This document shows, piece after piece, positions 12,225-24,130 of a stretch of 64,000 bases of DNA. The notes below the pieces were generated by a model. It made no database searches, was not told the origin of the DNA, and saw only the letters and a list, made by a program, of their open reading frames with translations. The position numbers and the translations under genes are program-made. The DNA lies in NCBI GenBank assembly GCA_958298945.1, contig OY282605.1, positions 21,740,811-21,804,810 on the forward strand, written 5' to 3'. How positions within the stretch are numbered: the stretch's first letter is position 1; every line of letters begins with the position of its first letter. This stretch comes from Atherix ibis. Lineage: Eukaryota; Arthropoda; Insecta; Diptera; Athericidae.

Positions 12225-12261
12225 GTTCTTAAGGCCCCCTTAAATATCCAAGCATGCTAGT

Positions 12262-12365
12262 CTTTGAACTTTACGAAGGGTTGCTTGTTCAGCTTCGTAG
12301 GCCAAGTTTACGAAGGGTTGCTTGTTCAGATTCGTAGGAAAGAAAGTTGTTCAGCTTCGTAGCCC
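12262..12365. repeat. Short imperfect tandem repeat
   Basis: The motif 'tttacgaagggttgcttgtt' followed by 'cagcttcgtagg' occurs at about 12270 and 12306, with a third partial copy ('gttgttcagcttcgtagcc') ending near 12364. No gene is associated. Confidence 0.7.
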
Positions 12366-12474
12366 ACCAAAATAGAGCCGCGTAGGTGATGATGAGTCTA
12401 ACCTGCAGACCTCAGGTTTTATCGAAGAGCCTATGACAAGCCCAAATGGCTATAGTTGCCCTATCAGTAATGTA

Positions 12475-13776
12475 TTGGGTTATCCCAAAGTAATTTTAGG
12501 AAAGTAATTTCGTAGGAAAGTAATTACGTTGTTTCACAACAGAGGACTTAATTGTATTTTTCCACAACCAACTTCACACTTAAGTCGCATAATCATATGT
12601 ATTTTGACAGCTGACATAACAAGGCTTGCTCGGTTGATTCTGCACAGTAGTTTTTGGTTGATACCCTTTTAAATATGGAAAGTGAAAAACAGCATTTTCG
12701 TCATATTTTACCTTTTTGCTATAGAAAAGATAAAAATGCTGTTTAACAAAAAAAAAAATTATCCAATGTGTATGGAGAAGATGTGTTAAGTGAGCGTCAG
12801 TGCCAAAAATGGTGTGTAAAATTTCGATTCGGCAATTTTGATCTCGAAGATGCACCACGTTCTGGAAGGCCAGTTGAAGCTGATGAAGACACAATAAAGG
12901 TATTAATTGATGCAAACTAGCGAATAACAACTCGTGAGATTGCTGAGAGATTAAATTTATCGAATTCGATTGTTCATGATCATTTGAAACGGCTAGGTTT
13001 TATCTCAAAGCTCGACATATTGGTTCCTCATCTTCTTACGGAAAAAAATTTGTGCCGTCACATTGACGTTTGTAATTTGCTTCTCAAACGGCAAAAAAAT
13101 GATCCATTTTTGAAGCGTATCATCACTGGGGACGAGAAATGGGTTATCCAAAACAATGTTAAGTGCAAAAGATTCTGGAGTAGAAAAGATGAACCGGATC
13201 AAAGCACTTCGAAAGCCAATATTCATTAAAAAAAGGTTATGTTTGATGGGATTTTAAAGGAATCGTTCATTTTGAGCTTCTACCGAGCAACACAACGATC
13301 AATTCTAAAGTGTACTGTCATCAGTTGGACAAATTGAATGATTCACTTAAAGAAAAAAGGCCAGAATTGATCAATAGGAAAGATATAGTGTTCCAACAGG
13401 ATAATGCGAAACCACATACAAGTTTGACCACTCGGCAAAAGCTTTTAGAGCTTGAATGGGATATACTGCTACACCCACCATACTTTCCAAACCTAGCACG
13501 TTCTGATTATGATTTGTTCCGGTCTCTTCAAAATTTTTAAGACGGTAAAATGTTTAATTCAAATGAGGAGGTCAAAAATCACTTGAATCAGTTTTTTGCC
13601 AGCAAAGAACAAAAATTTTATGAACGTGAAACTATGCTACTGCCAGAAAGATGGCAAAGGGTATTATTGGATCAGACTGGACAATTTTTTTATTGAATAG
13701 AATATTAATTCACTATAAGAAAATCGTCTTTCATTTTTGTTTTTAAAAAAACGAAATTACTTCCCGGACAACCCAA
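12475..13776 (+). mobile_element. Mariner element, family A, about 1.3 kb, full-length but dead
   Basis: The element is bounded by TA dinucleotides (12473-12474 and 13777-13778) and imperfect terminal inverted repeats: TTGGGTTATCC at the left, and the reverse complement of GGACAACCCAA at the right. The length of about 1,300 bases is normal for mariner. A degenerate DD34D transposase fills the centre. Two further truncated family A copies occur at 14927-14998 and 62993-63251. Confidence 0.88.
12675..13696 (+). pseudogene. Mariner (DD34D) transposase pseudogene, family A
   Basis: The remnant begins with Met at 12675 and reads MESEKQHFRHILPF, then is broken by stops and frameshifts. Recognisable blocks in order are the N-terminal helix-turn-helix (RQCQKWCVKFRFGNFDLEDA; ITTREIAERLNLS), TGDEKW with the first catalytic Asp (about 13125), QQDNAKPH with the second (about 13395), and LARSDYDLF with the third (about 13500). 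Exactly 34 residues lie between the second and third Asp, as in mariners. At least two in-frame stops (an early TAA after NAV and a TAG near 12919) and a frame change near 13230 abolish function. The style is that of the cecropia/SETMAR-related mariners; the subfamily is inference. Confidence 0.88.
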
Positions 13777-13794
13777 TATTTACATAAAATTAAA

Positions 13795-13965
13795 TTTAGT
13801 AACAAAAAGCTTCTCAACAGTCAGTTGTGGATATTCAGAGCCCCAATGTACAGTAATTTTGCTTATCGAAGTAACCACTAAGCTAGAAATGAGTCTCGTC
13901 TCTGAAGGAAATGTTCGTTCGAAAAATCCGCATCCAAAGATTGTTGTTTGTTGGCTTAATCGAAA
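13795..13965 (-). mobile_element. Family D transposon fragment
   Basis: The minus strand reads through a diverged DEAHFSL-type region (here SETRLISSL) into WGSEYPQLTVEKLF, matching the family D block WGSENPQVTVEKPLY. It begins almost directly beside the right end of the family A mariner. The first catalytic Asp position is changed, so the fragment is dead. Confidence 0.6.
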
Positions 13966-13984
13966 TAAAGTATTTATAATTTTT

Positions 13985-14926
13985 AACAAGTTTTAATTTT
14001 ATTGTTTGGTAGTTAAAGTCACGGGAAAAATATGAAAGTCACGAGATTAAAAATGTAAAGGATTTTGCATTAGGCCTTAGATTATAGAAGAACTGGATAT
14101 GTATCTATACAAAATTTCTGTCCAAATTTTGTTGGCAAACATTCATAGAACGCACACACATACAAAATAACAGAAACGGCGTAAATCAGTGGGGGCCAAT
14201 TTTAAACTTCAGTATGCGATTGAAGCGGTTCGTTTAAAACCTTTTTTTTTATACCATATGCGATGTCATTTATGCATAAACAAATCGATTTTTAAATATT
14301 GTGGATTTTGCTGTTTGATGGAATTAGTTTTAGGAAATTTTAAAATATTATCTATTTATTTATTATATTTTCATTTTATATATTGTATTTCACTATGAAT
14401 TCTCCTAAAGCTAAAAGACAGTTTTCGCCGGCACTGAACTATTTTCTAGTAAACATTGAACTGTCAACATCACATTTGCTTACATTTATTGAATGATGAA
14501 CTTTTAACTTTTTAATCACTTTTTGGACCAAATAAATTATTAAAAGCCAATTAAACACATCATAAACTAAATTTTTGTTAATTTCTCTAGTAAAAATGAA
14601 GATGTCAACTTATCGAAAGAAAGAAATTCCCGTTGAATTCTGAAATCAAAACTTTCGATTAAATGTTATCAACAATATTACTATTTATATAAATACTTGG
14701 TTTTTTATAAATACTTCAAAAAAAAACATACAAATTACACTTTTACTTGCACTTTTCGATAAGTGCCAAAATAACAACTTGAAAAACAACAAAAGTATAC
14801 AAGCATTTCGGTGTGCTACCACCACTTTCATGGAGAATGGCGTATTTAAAAACTCTCCAAAAGTCTACAAACTTGAGGCGCTTCATATTTGATTGACAAA
14901 CTGGATAATATTTAATTGTATAAAAT
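13985..14926. other. No gene seen
   Basis: AT-rich sequence. The part at 14770-14880 ('ggtgtgctaccaccac', 'catggagaatggcg', 'aaactctcc') recurs in similar form at about 58510-58575, so it probably belongs to an unrecognised dispersed repeat. Confidence 0.5.
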
Positions 14927-14998
14927 ACTAATTCACTATAAAAAAATCGTCTTTCATTTTTATAAAAAAAAAACGAAATTACTTTCCGGACAACCCAA
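14927..14998 (+). mobile_element. Solo 3' end of a family A mariner
   Basis: About 72 bases match the last part of the 12475-13776 mariner: 'attcactataa', 'aaaatcgtctttcattttt', 'cgaaattact', 'ttccggacaacccaa'. It ends at a TA (14999-15000). The rest of the element is missing. Confidence 0.8.
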
Positions 14999-15000
14999 TA

Positions 15001-15879
15001 TAATAAATATAAAGTTTTTTTTCCGAAATCAGAATTTTAAATACCGTTCATTTAATTTCATTTTCCAAAGCAAAAATTTAGATAACTATTTACCAATTGA
15101 ACGTACAGTCTATGTATTTTTTTTTTTATTCATAGATATTTTTACTTTGACACAAGTTCCGAAATAATTGAGTAATTTTATCGTATCGAATGAAATTGTT
15201 ACTATTCGCACAGATAATTTTGTAGTATAAATTGATTTTTTCCCTTTCAATTACAAAAGCATAGGTAAAAGTGATAATAACAATAACAATAAACATAAAA
15301 GAGGCTTTTTATATTTAAAAAAAAATAGGCCTAACCTTATTAACAGCAGGAAATACTGAATAGAATTTTTTAACCAATTTCGAAGAGAAAAATCTTAATT
15401 TCAATATTTTGGGTGTGACCTCATTGAAAATGATATATTGTCACGTTATTTACGTGAGAATATATTTGTATTTTTTTTCTATTATCATTTTTTTATCTAT
15501 AAAATTGTTATAGAAAATATAAATAAGAAAAAATATATTTGAGCATGTGAAAGCATATTGTTATTTGCTTAAAATGTTAATCAGTACCTTTTGGAAAAAG
15601 TCGGAAAAAATATGTCACCAAATAAATAAATGTTGTTTAAGTTGAACACATGTTCCTCTCCTGTTATTGTAATGTAACTTCAAAAAAAAAAAGTTATACA
15701 AATTCCACTTCTAAGATTGTTTATTTTCTTAAGTCTTAAAGTTTTTCTATCGTTTCTATTAAGATGAGAAAATTCAACAGTTTGCATTATAATAAATCAC
15801 TTCATTCTATTATCATACAAAATGTTGACAGGAATTGATTTAACACTCTTCCTTTACGATAATAATTTCTTCCTGTAGT
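15001..15879. other. AT-rich DNA, nothing recognised
   Basis: No coding, RNA or transposon signal was identified. Confidence 0.55.
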
Positions 15880-16224
15880 GAATGTTATTCAATTTCTATT
15901 TCGGAAAGTAAAGTTTAATAAAATACATTTAAAATTCAGATTAACATAAGATTTTTATTTTATTATATTGATTTCTGTTATGCATAAAATTAAGCATCAA
16001 TCGTATAGACGCCACGAGAATTCTTCCAGGACTCGAACATTTTTTATGAATGGAGTTCGGAGATTACTTCACACGGATATTCTGATTTTGAAATGTTCTA
16101 AAGATTGAGAATTATCTGCATAAATACGATCTTTTATATTAGGGTAACCAAGAATTAATGTCGTATTATATCAATAAAACGCAAAGCGTAAAATTTAAAC
16201 TTTTTATTTAAAAATTTTTATATA

Positions 16225-17450
16225 GGGTTTTCCAATAAGAGCGATATGATTTCTAAGTGATGTTTTGGCCATTTTTAATATGTCATGATCTGTCATTTTT
16301 TTAAAATTATATTTAATAATATTTACAATTTCATCATAGAGAGATATACGCAAGAACAACATTTACAAATTATTCAATTTTATTATCAAAATAATCGTTC
16401 TCAAATTGCAACTTTTCGTGCGCTTTTGCAATTTTATGGTCGTAATAATCGTCCAACTGTGCTCGCTATTCGTCGAATTGTTAAAAATTTTGAGCGTACA
16501 TTTTTTTTAACATAATGTTCAACCGCTCAAAGTTATGAAAATATGTATATTGCTGCCGTTCAAGCAAGTGTTGATGAAGACCGCAATTTGACGAATCCAA
16601 AACGTTCTCAAGAATTGGGACTGTCTCAAACCACAACCTGGCGGATTTTGAGAAAGGATTTGCGCTTGCATCCGTATAAAATTGATATCACTCAAGAACT
16701 GAAGCCATTGGACCACCGTAAACGTCGTGAATTTGCTGATTTTGTCTTGGAACAACTTGAAAACAATAATGATTTTTTTAAGAAAATCATCTTCTTCGAT
16801 GAGGCTCACTTTGATCTGAGTGGTGGCGGTAAATAAACAAAACTGTCGATTCTGGTGCAAAGAAAACCTACAAATTATTCATGAACACCCATTTTATTCA
16901 CCTAAATTGACAGTTTAGTGTGGTTTTTGGTCTGGTGGAATCATCGGTCCGTACTTCTTTCGAAATGAAGCTGGTAACACCGTTACTGTCAATGGAGAGC
17001 GGTATAGATCGATGATTACCAACTTTTTATGGCCGAAATTGGAAGAAGTTGATCTTGACAACAGCTGGTTTCAACAAAAGTTTGAAGATTCGATTATTTC
17101 AAGAAATTGTGACATTGAATGGCTTCCAAGAAGTTGTGATTTAATACAATAAGACTATTTCTTTTAGGGTTATTTGAAGTCATTGGTCTTAAGCAATAAA
17201 CCAGACTCTCTTCAAGCTGTAGAAGTCAATACTGAACGTGCTATTCATGACATACGACTTGATTTAGTGGAAAAAGTGCTCGAAAATTGGGTTCATCGTA
17301 TTTGTTCCTGCAAAAGAAGTCATGGAGGCCATTCAGAACTTAATTGTATCGATTGTACTTCACATTAAATAAAAAACATTTGAATTTCCTTAACAATTAG
17401 TGTGTTTTTTTTTTAAAAAGAAATCATATCACTCTTATTCGAAAACCCTT
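16225..17450 (+). mobile_element. Tc/mariner-type element E (DD41D-like) inserted in mariner M2
   Basis: The ends are inverted repeats of about 28 bases: 'gggttttccaataagagcg' then 'atatgattt' on the left, and its near reverse complement at 17419-17450. TA lies outside each end. A transposase relic (16330-17368) fills the element. It lies inside the 3' part of mariner M2, so it arrived later. Confidence 0.82.
16330..17368 (+). pseudogene. DD41D-type transposase pseudogene (element E)
   Basis: The frame reads ERYTQEQHLQIIQFYYQNN, then a paired-type helix-turn-helix region (TNPKRSQELGLSQTTTWRIL, about 16590-16650), then FFDEAHFDLSG with the first catalytic Asp (about 16795). After a stop near 16836 the sequence continues in other frames with a VWF.WSGGIIGPYFFRNEAG block, VNGERYRSMI, WFQQ, PRSCDL and ENWVHRICSCKRSHGGH. 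The residues after WFQQ that would hold the second Asp (DGA.CHTAR in relatives) are deleted. The block order is that of DD41D-type Tc/mariner transposases. Frameshifts and the deletion make it inactive. Confidence 0.8.
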
Positions 17451-17455
17451 TACTA

Positions 17456-18294
17456 AGTAATCTCCGTGATTATCTACTACCATATTCCATCTATTAATTA
17501 AATAAAATTTTCGTGATTTTGAATTAAAAAAATCGGAAAGGACCGATTTCATATCATTCATTGATGTGAAATTTTTTTCTCGTAAGAAATGCTCCATCGA
17601 TCGGAATAGGTGATAATCCGACGGTGCCAAATCTCGCGAGTATGGAAGGTGTAATAATGTGTCTCAACCCATGTCATTTATTTTTTTTCGGGTCATATCG
17701 GCAACATGTGGTCTGGCATTGTCGTGTTGCAGGATAAAATTTTTTTGTCTCTACCCAGGTCAGGTCTCTTTTGCAATAATGCCGCTTTTAAACGAACGAG
17801 TTGTTGACGATACAACTGAGCTGTGACCGTTTCGGGTCGTTTCAACAACTCGGAATACACGACACCCTTCGAATCCCACCATACACACAACAAATGTTTT
17901 TTTTTGGTGAAGTCCCAATCTTGGAGTTCGAATTGCCGTCTGTCTAGGTGTTAAGCACTGTTTCTTCTTTTTAATGTTAGCGTACAGAACCCATTTCTCA
18001 TCTCCAGTTTTTGAGCTTTTAGAGCTACATCGTCTACTTCAATTTGAGCTTTTACGGCTGCATCGTCTACTTGACTTTTAGGGCTACATCGTCTACTCTT
18101 CCGGCCTCGTCTTCCAAATCAATATTTCCAGTTTCAAATTTTTTAAACCAACGTTGACATTTTCTGACATCCAATATGTCACCATAAATATCACAAATAT
18201 TTCTCGTGGTTTCACTGGTGTTTTTTTCTTCATATGGAACTGAAACAGCATGCAACTCCGTAAATGTTGCTCCGGCGGACACCACTTCTGCCAT
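17456..18294 (-). pseudogene. Mariner (DD34D) transposase pseudogene, element M2
   Basis: Starts at Met 18294 (minus) with AEVVSAGATFTELHAVSV and QRWFKKFETGNIDLEDEAGR. Then come three copies of a VDDVA.KAQ-type repeat where the second helix-turn-helix should be, TGDEKWVLYANIKKK with the first catalytic Asp (about 18000), CVWWDSKGVVYSELLKRPET, the second Asp in QHDNARPH (about 17710, in a shifted frame), and APSDYHLFRSMEHFL with the third (about 17625). The three motifs survive in different frames, so the protein cannot be made. The C-terminal end is interrupted by element E. Confidence 0.85.
18012..18100. repeat. Three-copy tandem repeat inside the M2 transposase
   Basis: The block 'gcttttagagctacatcgtc' then 'tactt' occurs three times, spaced about 33 and 27 bases. 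On the minus strand it adds repeats of VDDVALKAQ. It replaces roughly 80 residues present in typical mariner transposases. Confidence 0.8.
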
Positions 18295-19146
18295 TATCGT
18301 TAAGCTTGAGAAAATATTTTTTTTATCAACTTAAAGCGATTTTCGTATAGTATGCTAAATACGGTCTGGAGAGGACTGTTTAAAAATTGCATTTGCAAAA
18401 TACGACATTAATTCTGGGTTTCCCTAATACTTAATTATAAGTAAAAGTCCAATGGCATCAAATCACAGGATCTGGAAGGTCTATGGACATCACCTGGGAA
18501 CTGTTCATACAACAAAGTCAAAATTTTACTGCTGTGTGGCTTATGGCACCATTTTGTTCGAACCACATATAAGGCCCAGGTTTCAATCTTCCAGTTTAGT
18601 TCAAGAAATCCGTTATAATAGGGTTATAATCCTTAGAATTGATGGTAACGGTCTCCTCTTCTTCGTTTTGAAAGTAATACCTTCAGACCCAAATGCACAT
18701 CAGAAAACAGTTTTCGCGGATAGAATGGCTTCCCTCCAGTCACTTATGTATTCTTAATTTTTTACAATTTTAACGCATAGTTTAGTGGTTAAAAAAATTG
18801 AGAATATAAAATGACAAAGAATTAGTGAGGCTCTAAACAGCCACATATGACTGTGGAGAAGTTTTTTGATAAGAATAATTGTCAATAAAATTCTTCGCAG
18901 TCGTTTATGGGTTTTTAGAGCCCCGTATATGACAATCTTACTATAGATGAAATTACTGAGTGAGAAATGAGCCTCATCGCTGAGGTTATGCGAAAACAAC
19001 AAATAAATTGGCAATGGTAGAATTACCAATTTTGTTAAAAGTTTTTTTACAATTTTAAATATTTGTTTGATAGTACAATAAAATGATGCAATATAAAAAA
19101 CCAACCTTTTAAATAAACAATTTTTATCCAAAAAAAAAATAAAAAT

Positions 19147-20377
19147 ATAAGTATATAAGCGTAAATCCGCTGTTTTTAGTTAAAAAACGCATGTTTTTTT
19201 CATAGAAAGCTAAAACAAATTTATTCAAAGTACTTGCCCTCGCTAGCAACACATTTTTCCCATATGTCGGGCAATTTGTGGATACCACGGCAAAAAATTC
19301 CTTCTCTTTCGAGACAAACCCCTCATCAAGCCTTTTTTCGGACGTCTGCGTAAGAATCGAAGTGGTAGTTGGAAGGGGCCAGGTCTGGTGAATAAGTGGG
19401 GTGGGGTAGCACCTCCCAGTTGAGTTTCTTCAAGTAGTTTCGGAACATTTTTGACATGTGCGTTGGTGCGTTGTCGTGGAGGAAAATCAGGTTGTCATGT
19501 CTTTGTTGATAATCCGTCCATTTTTCACGCAGAGCACGGTGTAATTTGATCGGTTGTTGGTGGTAGCGGTGGGTCTTGACAGTTTCACCAGCTTTCAACA
19601 TCTCATAGTAGACGATACCCTGCTGATCCCACCAAACGCACAGTATCGTCTTCCATCCGAAGCGATTTGGTCTTGGGGAAGATGTTGATGGTTGGCCGGG
19701 ATCAACCCACGATTTCTTACGTTAAGGATTCTCGAAATATATCCAATTTTCATCGCCGGTCACAGTCCGATGCAGGAACGACTTTCTTTTTTGTCTGGCG
19801 AGCAAGATTTCGCATGTGTTTTGGCGTTGCTCCATCCTCCTATCATTCAATTTATGCGGCATCCATTTTCCGATCTTGTCAATCATCCCCATGGTACGCA
19901 GACGCATGGAAATGATTGGTTGAGTAACACCCAATTGCCCCGAGCATTTTTTGCGATTGGGTATCGTTTTCGTCCAAAAGAGCCTGCAATTGTTGGTCCT
20001 CAACTTTCCTAGGCCAATTTTCACGCTTCTTGTCCCACAAGTCAAAATTACCGGCTTTGAACCAACAAAACCAATCTCGGCACATTGTTTCCGATAAAGT
20101 ACTGTCACCAATAAAGCATTTGATGCGATTCGGCAGCCGATTTCTTCAAATTGAAGCAGAAAAGCAGAGCTTCCCGCATATGGTCTTTTTTGGCACAAAA
20201 CTAGACATGATTACCAAAGGAAAAATGTATGTTGTGGTACGAAATTGCTGACAATGTGCACTGATTAATGTTGACAGATGTCAAACTCATAAAAAAAATA
20301 TAGCGTGTCAATGGTAGCTTAATACGCTCACTGACGACATCTATGACCAAACAGCGGATTTAAGCTTATACACCTGG
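19147..20377 (-). mobile_element. Mariner element, family B, copy 1
   Basis: The right end has 'gcggatttaagcttataca' then 'cctgg'; the left end has the inverted partner 'tatataagcgtaaatccgc'. About 1.23 kb. Copies 2 and 3 are at 33495-34458 and 60455-60792. The insertion splits the end of a family D element. Confidence 0.85.
19221..20208 (-). pseudogene. Mariner transposase pseudogene, family B copy 1
   Basis: From Met 20208 (minus) the relic runs through CRDWFCWFKAGNFDLWDKK, LGVTQPIISMRLR (second helix-turn-helix), TVTGDENWIYFENP with the first catalytic Asp, CVWWDQQGIVYYEMLKAGE, LHDNAPTH with the second Asp, and YSPDLAPSNYHFDSY. The third catalytic Asp is replaced by Asn in APSNYH, and sequence after it is deleted so that DSYADVRK follows. 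It ends GKYFE at 19221. Several frameshifts and stops are present, including ENP followed by a stop. Confidence 0.85.
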
Positions 20378-20438
20378 TTTATTTGACAAATTTTAAATGA
20401 CAGGACTATTCTACCTCAAACCTCAAAATGGATAATCT

Positions 20439-22487
20439 AATATTAGGAAGGGTCGCTTTTTACTAACAAAAGTTTTTTTCAGCGAAAAAAAAATTTCGAA
20501 TTTACATATTAAAAACGTAACAAGACATTTAAAATAACAGTAGTAATTAATGTATAGGGTTATGGGGTGTAAAGATCCATCGAAGTGACACTAAATTCGC
20601 TGATGGATGTTTTTGTAGGAAACAATGTAGAGGATCGTTCTTGAACAAGGGGATTAGTATTACTGGAAAGACGAGAACGAAACTTTTTATAACGAGAACC
20701 CATCCTATCACGAACACAAGGGACGTTAAGGTCACTATTACGACAATTTTGCGAAGTATTTTTGACTGAAGGGATTGGATTTTTAAGTCGCCCTTCGACA
20801 TTTTTTTCAAAGTAATTTTGAGTGAAGAAATTGGACTCGACTTAGACTAAAAAGCTTGGTAGCGCTCAGGAGTTCTAGTCCGTAAGTCCATATTGGTTTA
20901 TTTATCTGTAGTCTTTTTCATTTTTGCATATGGTTTCCATGACAAGCACTTGTTTAAATTCAGTCCAAGGTTCCCAACTTTAGTGTCTGCTATTAACATA
21001 AATGGTAAGGCATGCTCACAGCGGAGAGTAAAAGTTACATGGACACATTTTCGTTCGTTAACTTTTACTCTGCACTTAGCTATGAAGGAAATTTGAAAAA
21101 AAACAAGTTCGAAATTTTCTCACAAAAATATTTGCAACGTTTTACATTTACAAATAAATTTTTAATCCTTTCAATAAACGCAGATGACTGATATTTTGCC
21201 CATTTCCAATTCGATTTGTAGGAAATCACAATTATTCAATATTTTAATCCCAAATAATCCTATCTAATGACTAAGAGGTGAAATACTTGTACAGTCGCAC
21301 TTTAGAATGTTTTTCTAAGACGGACGCAATATAACGCAGATTCTATAAATAATTAAATAAAATTTTATCAGATGACTTTCAGAGACAATTATAGAAAATT
21401 AGTATTTTGACTAATTTTAAAGTATTTTTATTCTGTTTCCAAAAACATTCCTATTCGATCATGGATAATATTTTAATAGATACTTGTTATTATTTTATGC
21501 TGTAAATTATTGTACGTTATAAGTTTATCTATTAATAAAAATGCCTGTTTTTAATAATGTAATTTTCTAGTTTCTCTTATCTCCTCATATTGATTACATA
21601 AATTTGCAAATACTTTTGATAAGCATTTAAAAGATTTGCGCTTTGATATGAAACAATTTCTTTGTTTTATCAAATATTTCTGATAAAAGATTTCATACTA
21701 AACTTAATAAATATCATGAAAATAAATGCGTAAGATAAAAATCATGTACTTAAAATTTGACAAGGTAAAATTATTGAAATAATCGAAGGCCAGTACTTAT
21801 CCCCATCTTCTTAGAGAAAAGCGTGTGAATCATTTAAGAGAACAACAATTAAAATTTCCATAGAAAAACTTTACGAAAATATTTATTTTGAAAAAATCTA
21901 CATAAAAATAGTTTGTTTAAGTAAGTTTCTCTTTAAAATGTTTATTCGTTTTATGAAATTCCGTTCACGCATTACAAAATATTGTATTCCATGCGAAATA
22001 AGTACTTCCAATTGCATGTTTTCTTGATCAAATAAAAAAAATTCTATTAAAGCTTTTTGCATTAAACTTGAATGCAGAATTTTTACTGCATAATTAAAGG
22101 GGAAATGTTTAACTTTAAATGCCACATTCCTGTTAGGTTAATAGTTAAATGTGACACAGAAAACATAACAATAAAAAGGTGAGTTTGTTTTGATTATTTG
22201 TTTAGACTGAAAAGTTATTTTTGTATAAAAATGGACGTTGTATTTATTATATCAATTATCAAATTTCGAAAATTTTAAGAGACGACAATTTATTTTGGCT
22301 CAGAAAGCAATTTCTTTTGAAACTGATTAGCCACAAAATTACTGTTTAAGAGAATTAGTCATAAAAGAACTACACTTAAAGGTTCCCCATTTCTGTGATC
22401 GAAATGCAAAAGTATTCAAAAATATATTGTAGATTTGATTTTTTTTAAATTTGAAATTTAAAAAATATTTAAATTCATGTAATCTTC
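20439..22487. other. No gene seen
   Basis: About 2 kb of AT-rich sequence. A stretch at 20560-20880 is somewhat less AT-rich but shows no coherent coding frame or known element. Confidence 0.5.
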
Positions 22488-24130
22488 AAAATTTTTTACT
22501 AAAAATGTTTTTACTGAAAATTTGTTCTTATTTTACTGAAAATTAATTTTTACTGAAAATATTTTTACTGCAGATTTATTTTTACTGAAAATTTATTTTT
22601 AACGAAAATAATTTTTACTGCAAATATTTTTACTGAAAAATTATTTTTACTGAAAATTTATTTTTATTGAAAATGATTTTTACTGCAAATATTTTTAATG
22701 AAAATTTATTTTTACTGAAAATTATTTTTACTGGAAAGTATTTTTACTGAAAATTCTTTTTTAACGAAAATTGTTTTTACTGGAAATTATTTTTACTGAA
22801 AATCTATTTGATTGAAAAATCATTTTTACAGAAAATTTATTTTTACTGAAAATATTTTTACTGAAATTTTATTTACTGAATTATTCTTACTGAAAATATT
22901 TTTACTCAAAAATTATTTTTACTGAAAATATTTTTACTAAAATTTTTTTTTACTGCAAATTTATTTTTGCTGGAAATATTTTTACAGAAAATTTATTTTT
23001 AATGAAAATTCATTTTTATAGAAACTTTATTTTTACTGAAAATATTTTTACTGAAATATTTATTTTAACTGAAAATTTATTTTTACTGAAAATTTATTTT
23101 TACTAGAACTATTTTTACTAGAAATTTATATTTATGGAAATTATTTTTACTCAAAATATTTTTATTGAAAATTAAGTTTTATTGGAAATTATTTCTACTG
23201 AAAATATTTTTACTGAAATATTTATTATTACTGAAAATTTGTTTTTATTGAAAATTTATTTTAACTGAAAATATTTTTAATAGAAAATAATTTTACTGAA
23301 AATTACTTTTACTGAAAATTATTTTTACTGGAAAGTATTTTTACTGAAAATTATTTTTTAATGAAAATTAATTTTTATTTAAATTATTTTTACTGAAAAT
23401 TTTTTTTTTACTAAAAATTTATTTTTACAAAAAAATTATTTTTAAGGAAAATTTATTTTTGCTGAAAAAAATAAATATTTAAATTCAAAATTTTACCAAA
23501 AATGTTTTTACTGAAAATTTGTTCTTATTTTACTGAAAATTAATTTTTACTGAAAATATTTTTACTGCAAATTTATTTTTACTGGAAAGCATTTTTACTG
23601 AAAATATTTTTATTGAAAATTTAGTTTTATTGGAAATTATTTCTACTGACTGGAAATTTATTTTTAATGAAAATTCATTTTTACAGAAACTTTATTTTTA
23701 CTGAAAATATTTTTACTGAAATATTTATTTTTACTGAAAATTTGTTTTTATTGAAAATTTATTTTTACAGAAAATATTTTTATAGAAAATGGTTTTACAG
23801 CGAATATTTTTACTAAAAATTACTTTTACTGAAAATTATTAATTAGTGAAAATTATTTTTACTGGAAAAAATTTTTATTGAGAATATTTTTACTGAAAAT
23901 TATTTTTACTTAAAATTATTAATTAATGAAAATTATTTTGACTGCAAATTATTTTTACTGGAAATAGTTTTACTAAAAATTTATTTTTACTTAAAATTTA
24001 TTATTTTCTGAAGATTATTTTACTTAAAATTTATTTTTAGTGAAAATTTATTTATTTTGAAAATTGAGTTTTACTGAAAATTTAGTTTTACCGACAATGT
24101 TTACTGAAATTTCTTACTGAAAAAGAAAAA
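22488..24130 (+). repeat. Short-unit AT satellite, array 1
   Basis: Irregular tandem copies of a 13-17 base unit, 'tttttactgaaaatta' and variants. A longer-range duplication is visible: the segment around 22450-22570 ('attttttactaaaaatg', 'tttgttcttattttactg') recurs about 1 kb later at 23470-23580. The same unit makes arrays at 39540-41005 (inverted) and 43608-49545. Confidence 0.9.

Larger units (their letters stand above)
16139..18427 (-). mobile_element. Mariner element M2, split by a DD41D-type insertion
   Basis: Terminal repeats TTAGGGTAACC (16139) and the reverse complement of TTAGGGAAACC (ending 18427) are flanked by TA at 16137-16138 and 18428-18429. The similarity extends inward through 'agaattaatgtcgtat'. 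With the inserted element (about 16225-17450) removed, the mariner is only about 1.06 kb, so it has also lost sequence. It sits inside a family D element. Confidence 0.82.
15880..20438 (-). mobile_element. Family D element interrupted by two mariners
   Basis: Three pieces of one family D element (15880-16138, 18428-19146, 20378-20438) are collinear with the uninterrupted copy at 50671-51552. The join at the first insertion is clean: 'tctgcataaatacgatctt' before the inserted mariner and 'aagtccaatggcatcaaat' after it, as in 50910-50970. The right end 'caaaatggataatct' matches the other D ends. Without the insertions the element is about 1.0 kb. Its minus-strand transposase relic shows the QQNGA-type motif, then SEN- and VNSERY-like blocks, all with stops. 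Confidence 0.7.
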
